The notes below the pieces were generated by a model. The model did no database searches. It was not told where the DNA came from and saw only the letters and a list, made by a program, of their open reading frames with translations. From UBA1368 sp964563125 (lineage in GTDB: Bacteria; Bacillota; Syntrophomonadia; Syntrophomonadales; Syntrophomonadaceae): a DNA stretch of 16,914 nucleotides. Position 1 is the stretch's first letter; each line of letters opens with the position of its first letter. Shown piece by piece: positions 14,074 through 16,914 of this stretch. The position numbers were made by a program, and so were the translations under genes. The stretch covers positions 1 through 16,914 of the forward strand of contig CAZLVY010000049.1 in NCBI GenBank assembly GCA_964563125.1, written 5' to 3'.

Positions 14074-14800
14074 CAAGAATATTTTTCAGTTTATTTAAGG
14101 CGCTCTTTTCGATGCGGGAAATCTGCACCTGGGAAACACCTAAATCACCGGCAATCGCGGTCTGGGTTTCATCCTTGAAGAAGCGGCGCAATACTACTTC
14201 CCTTTCCCGGTCATCGAGTTTGGCCATGGCCTCGCGCAAAGCTAATTTCTCCAACATTTTTATACTGCTGTCATCTTTACCGAGTTTGTCAATTAAGGCT
14301 AGATGCTCTTTTTCCTCACCAGGTATTACGTCATGAATATAAGCCGGAGTCTGACAAGCTTCGACAGCCAGAACGATATCTTCTTTGTTGATATTTAAAA
14401 GCTGCGCTATTTGATTAATATTGGGTTCCTGTCCTAATTCACCTCTTAATTTTTCTTGTGCCCAGCGGACTTTGGAGAAGATTTCCTTCATGCCACGCTG
14501 CACTTTAACGATCCCGTCATCACGGAGAAATTTTTTAATTTCTCCGATAATCATTGGTACTGCATAAGTGGAAAACCTTACATTATAGTTGAAATCAAAT
14601 TTGTCAATCGCTTTGATAAGACCTATTGAGCCCACCTGAAAAAGATCTTCGTATTCATAAGCTGAATTCTTAAAGCGTTCCATAACCATATAAACGAGAC
14701 CAATATTAGCTTCGTAAAGCTGATCCTTAGCTTCTTTATCTCCCTGCTGCGCTTTAATTATCAGAGAATTATTATTCTCATATGAATTTAAAGAGGCCAT
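14069..14800 (-). CDS. sigF: RNA polymerase sigma-F factor (forespore)
   Basis: Sigma-70 family factor that starts forespore-specific transcription. Core-binding region 2 is visible around YEDLFQVGSIGLIKAIDKFDF (50-70) and FSTYAVPMIIGEIKKFLRDDG (76-96), region 3 near 105-150, and the region 4 helix-turn-helix at TAIAGDLGVSQVQISRIEKSALNKLK (214-239). Its 243 residues, and its place after spoIIAB in the spoIIA operon, set it apart from the similar sigma-G. The start is ATG 14800 with AAAGGAGG six bases upstream. Activity is expected to be held off by SpoIIAB and released by SpoIIAA. The stop codon is part of the inverted repeat at 14015-14073. Confidence 0.96.
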   Translation of the reverse strand: MASLNSYENNNSLIIKAQQGDKEAKDQLYEANIGLVYMVMERFKNSAYEYEDLFQVGSIGLIKAIDKFDFNYNVRFSTYAVPMIIGEIKKFLRDDGIVKVQRGMKEIFSKVRWAQEKLRGELGQEPNINQIAQLLNINKEDIVLAVEACQTPAYIHDVIPGEEKEHLALIDKLGKDDSSIKMLEKLALREAMAKLDDREREVVLRRFFKDETQTAIAGDLGVSQVQISRIEKSALNKLKNILE

Positions 14801-14812
14801 AATTAACCTCCT

Positions 14813-15256
14813 TTAGGATAAAGCGTCATGCTCTTTTAAAAAGCTGCGCTTAAGTCGGACACTTGTCCCATCACCTGGCTTGCTCAATATATCCATTTCA
14901 TCAGTAAAAGATTTCATGAAGGTAAATCCCAATCCCATTCTGGAAGGATCACTGGAATAAGTTGCCTCCATTGCCTTTTCAACATCTTCGATTCCTTTCC
15001 CATAGTCTTTTATAATCATTTCTAATGAATGGTCTTCATGAATAGTAACGGTTAGCTCAATTTTTTGATTAGGTTTATTGTCGTATCCATGAATTATACT
15101 ATTGGATACTGCTTCTGATACTACCAGTTTTATTTCCTCAATATCATCCAAGGTACAATCTAGTTGTGAGGCGAATGCTCCCACACACGCTCGGGCAAAG
15201 GATACATTTTCCGGCAAGCTTTGAAATTCAAAGTGAACGAAGTTTTTAATCCCCAT
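14813..15256 (-). CDS. spoIIAB: SpoIIAB, anti-sigma-F factor and protein kinase
   Basis: GHKL-family ATPase that holds sigma-F inactive and phosphorylates SpoIIAA. The N-box is SEAVSNSIIHGY (47-58, with catalytic E48 and Mg-binding N52), the nucleotide loop is DYGKGI (84-89), and the second glycine motif is GLGFTF (108-113). The length of 147 residues is normal. The start is ATG 15256. The only good Shine-Dalgarno, AAGGAGGTGA at 15281-15290, lies 24 bases away, and the spacer contains a 6-bp hairpin. Upstream of ATG the frame reaches TGA within eight codons with no ATG, GTG or TTG, so this start is forced. Confidence 0.95.
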   Translation of the reverse strand: MGIKNFVHFEFQSLPENVSFARACVGAFASQLDCTLDDIEEIKLVVSEAVSNSIIHGYDNKPNQKIELTVTIHEDHSLEMIIKDYGKGIEDVEKAMEATYSSDPSRMGLGFTFMKSFTDEMDILSKPGDGTSVRLKRSFLKEHDALS

Positions 15257-15290
15257 AATTGTACCAGCCTGGTGCTGGTCTCACCTCCTT
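15254..15290 (-). promoter_or_regulatory. Shine-Dalgarno, hairpin spacer and start codon of spoIIAB
   Basis: In transcript order: AAGGAGGTGA (15290-15281), one G, arm ACCAGC (15279-15274), loop ACCAG, arm GCTGGT (15268-15263), ACAATT, ATG. Folding the 17-nt hairpin leaves about seven unpaired bases between Shine-Dalgarno and ATG, close to the ideal, whereas the linear spacing of 24 is poor. The Shine-Dalgarno directly follows the spoIIAA stop. Confidence 0.6.
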
Positions 15291-15623
15291 CTAAATTTTC
15301 GTTATTTGCTGCTCATTCTTAAATAGCGGAACTAATTTATTAATCCCTGACAAGCTCAATATCTTTTCCACAACAGGCTGGGCGCCAACAATATACATGC
15401 TGCCGTCCTTTTCCTTCATTTTTTTATATCGGCCTATTATTACACCTAATCCGGAACTATCAACGAAAGAGACTTTCTCTAAATTAAAAATTAAATTATG
15501 CACCTGTTCTTCTTGTAGTTTATCGTCTATTTGCCGGCGGATTTTTTCAGCCTGAAGCATGTCAAATTCGCCTTTGAGTCTTATGATTAGCGTATTTCTA
15601 ATCATTTTTAATTCAATATCCAC
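15291..15623 (-). CDS. spoIIAA: SpoIIAA, anti-anti-sigma-F factor
   Basis: STAS-domain protein that, unphosphorylated, binds SpoIIAB and frees sigma-F in the forespore; SpoIIAB phosphorylates it and SpoIIE is the usual phosphatase. The phosphorylation loop VDSSGLGVIIGRYK spans 54-67, with S57 matching the serine used in Bacillus. Its 110 residues are typical. The start is GTG 15623 with a run AGGAGGAGGA seven bases upstream. It opens the spoIIA operon behind a sigma-H promoter. Confidence 0.96.
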   Translation of the reverse strand: MDIELKMIRNTLIIRLKGEFDMLQAEKIRRQIDDKLQEEQVHNLIFNLEKVSFVDSSGLGVIIGRYKKMKEKDGSMYIVGAQPVVEKILSLSGINKLVPLFKNEQQITKI

Positions 15624-15654
15624 TTCTATATCCTCCTCCTGTTATCCTCTTATA

Positions 15655-15684
15655 AGATTCGCCCAGTGAGGAGGATATTCCTTC
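15655..15684 (-). promoter_or_regulatory. Sigma-H promoter of the spoIIA operon
   Basis: On the minus strand the -35 GAAGGAATA (15676-15684) matches RnAGGAwww at every position. After 12 bases the -10 GGCGAATCT (15655-15663) matches RnnGAATww except at one position. It lies in the 74-base space between dacF and spoIIAA, exactly where Bacillus has its sigma-H spoIIA promoter. Confidence 0.75.
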
Positions 15685-15697
15685 CACAAAATTCCAT

Positions 15698-16846
15698 TTA
15701 TAAAAGATAGGTTTCGGCAAGCATTTTCATTATTCCCTTTATCCACCCTGCCCTTGGTACATCTTCTATTGCTACCATATTTACTTCTTTATATAATTCA
15801 CCTTCGCGATAAACCCTTATCTCTCCGAGCTTTTGACCTTCTTTAACCGGTGCATTGACATAAGGAAGCATGTTCTTGGTTATAGTAATCCCTTCTTCTT
15901 TGCCTTTGACAACAATCGAGCCTACATCTTCTTCAGCTTTTGCTTCTATAATTTCTTTAGTACCTTTACCAATTTTCACTGAGCCGCAAATGCTGCCTTT
16001 ACTGAAAAAGGATTTATAGGTATACTTGGCAAAGCCATAATTCAGGATTTTCATTGCATCTCTAAAGTTGCCCCGCGCTTCCGGACATGCCATAACTACT
16101 CCAATTAATCTTAAACCATCCCTTTTGGCAGTCGAAGCTAAACAGTATTTCGCTTCATTGGTCCATCCAGTTTTAAAGCCATCTGCCCCTTCATACCACC
16201 ATAACAATTTATTAGTATTATATAAGACGAACTCACCCTGACGAAGATTGTATTCTTTAATTGAACTATACTCCAAAACTTTGGTAAAGTTCAGGGCATA
16301 ACGGCCCATAACTGCCATATCATAGGCGCTGGTGTAATGTTTATCAGCCGGCAGCCCATAAGAATTAATAAAGTTGGTATTCTTAAGTCCTAACATACGA
16401 GCTTTGCGGTTCATGTTATCCACAAAGGCTTCATGGGTTACATCCAGATGTTCTGCCACTGCTACACAGGCATCATTGGCAGACCCAACCGCAATAGCTA
16501 TTAACATGTCTTCATAGGTCATTTCTTCCCCTGGTTCCAGATATATTTGCGAGCCTCCCAACTTCCAGGCGTTTTCACTGGCAGTAACTTTGTCCTTCAA
16601 ATCAACTCTGCCTTCATCTAATGCTTCAGTAGCCAGAATTAAAGTCATCAGTTTAGTCATACTGGCCGGAGCCAGTTGCTTATGTTCATTTTTGGCCAGC
16701 AGTACCTGCCCGGAATCAGCATCCATAAGGACATACGCATCAGCAGTTACATCACTTAACTCTTCCGCCTGAACATTCAACGGACCGATGAAAACAGCAA
16801 AAAAAGCCAGCAAAACCATAAAGACTACCCTTTTTCTAAAATACAT
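15698..16846 (-). CDS. dacF: D-alanyl-D-alanine carboxypeptidase DacF (penicillin-binding protein 5 type)
   Basis: Secreted, membrane-associated DD-carboxypeptidase that trims terminal D-Ala from peptidoglycan; DacF in Bacillus adjusts cortex cross-linking in the forespore. A signal peptide ends near VQA (25-27). The serine-enzyme motifs are SMTK (62-65, nucleophile S62), SAN (122-124) and KTG (225-227, in DGFKTGWT). A C-terminal beta-rich domain (about 280-365) is followed by an amphipathic end (WIKGIMKMLAETYLL) that likely anchors it. The start is ATG 16846 with GGGAGGGGG about ten bases upstream. It lies directly before spoIIAA, as in Bacillus, with no terminator between, so it may read through into spoIIA. 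The length of 382 residues is normal. Confidence 0.95.
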   Translation of the reverse strand: MYFRKRVVFMVLLAFFAVFIGPLNVQAEELSDVTADAYVLMDADSGQVLLAKNEHKQLAPASMTKLMTLILATEALDEGRVDLKDKVTASENAWKLGGSQIYLEPGEEMTYEDMLIAIAVGSANDACVAVAEHLDVTHEAFVDNMNRKARMLGLKNTNFINSYGLPADKHYTSAYDMAVMGRYALNFTKVLEYSSIKEYNLRQGEFVLYNTNKLLWWYEGADGFKTGWTNEAKYCLASTAKRDGLRLIGVVMACPEARGNFRDAMKILNYGFAKYTYKSFFSKGSICGSVKIGKGTKEIIEAKAEEDVGSIVVKGKEEGITITKNMLPYVNAPVKEGQKLGEIRVYREGELYKEVNMVAIEDVPRAGWIKGIMKMLAETYLL

Positions 16847-16914
16847 TCAGGTGCCCCCTCCCGATAAACTCGTTTTATAGATTATATTTATATCGGGGGA
16901 CTATTATGAGTAAT
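16847..16914. promoter_or_regulatory. dacF upstream region with inverted repeat; possible divergent gene start
   Basis: CCCGATA (16860-16866) and TATCGGG (16891-16897) form 7-bp inverted arms 24 bases apart. On the minus strand a TATAAT (16881-16886) lies between them, with no good -35 and no clear sigma-F or sigma-G element. On the plus strand ATG at 16906-16908 follows GGGGGA and could start a divergent gene cut by the window edge. Both readings are weak. Confidence 0.25.

Noticed and set aside
16906..16914. Divergent gene starting at ATG 16906
   Set aside because: Only three codons are inside the window and the ribosome site is poor, so it is noted within the upstream-region entry rather than called.

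Overview
The window reads as part of an AT-rich, endospore-forming anaerobic Firmicute of the clostridial side, most like the Syntrophomonas/Peptococcaceae type. This is inferred from family resemblance and gene order, not from a database search. The evidence is a forespore regulon (dacF, spoIIAA, spoIIAB, sigF, spoVAC, spoVAD, spoVAEb, spoVAF), a 2-hydroxyacyl-CoA dehydratase-type activator cluster typical of strict anaerobes, strong AGGAGG ribosome binding sites and frequent TTG/GTG starts. A run of exactly 100 Ns shows that it is a draft scaffold.

Left part (1-2796, all minus strand): a GTG-started HU protein with a Lys/Ala-rich tail and an intrinsic terminator; then the housekeeping pair trmK and nif3/yqfO, overlapping by 11 bp. 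Upstream of trmK lies a 308-bp intergenic region packed with secondary structure: two identical 24-nt hairpins flank a roughly 124-nt imperfect palindrome and a further stem-loop.

Middle part (2797-7091): a stand-alone TrpB2-type tryptophan synthase beta chain on the minus strand. Divergent from it is a TPP-riboswitch operon (sigma-A promoter, THI element, intrinsic terminator, then thiX-thiY-thiZ) for uptake of a thiamin pyrimidine precursor. thiZ converges on the next cluster with a 9-bp overlap of coding ends.

Right part (7083-16846, all minus strand, transcribed right to left): dacF, a well-formed sigma-H promoter, spoIIAA-spoIIAB-sigF and a dodecin; then a perfect 21-bp terminator hairpin next to the assembly gap; then spoVAC-D-Eb-F. 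Two bases after spoVAF begins a tightly overlapping trio: a DUF2229 protein, an HgdB-like cysteine protein and an HgdC-like [4Fe-4S] ATPase. By layout, sigma-F and its control proteins are made first. The spoVA channel for dipicolinic acid, and apparently the activator trio, then form a later forespore operon.

The least expected points are: the activator trio physically fused to the spoVA operon; a hairpin spacer between the spoIIAB Shine-Dalgarno and its start codon; a hairpin at the sigF/dodecin junction that holds the dodecin Shine-Dalgarno; and the composite palindromic element downstream of trpB2. No CRISPR array, rRNA, tRNA or transposase gene was seen.
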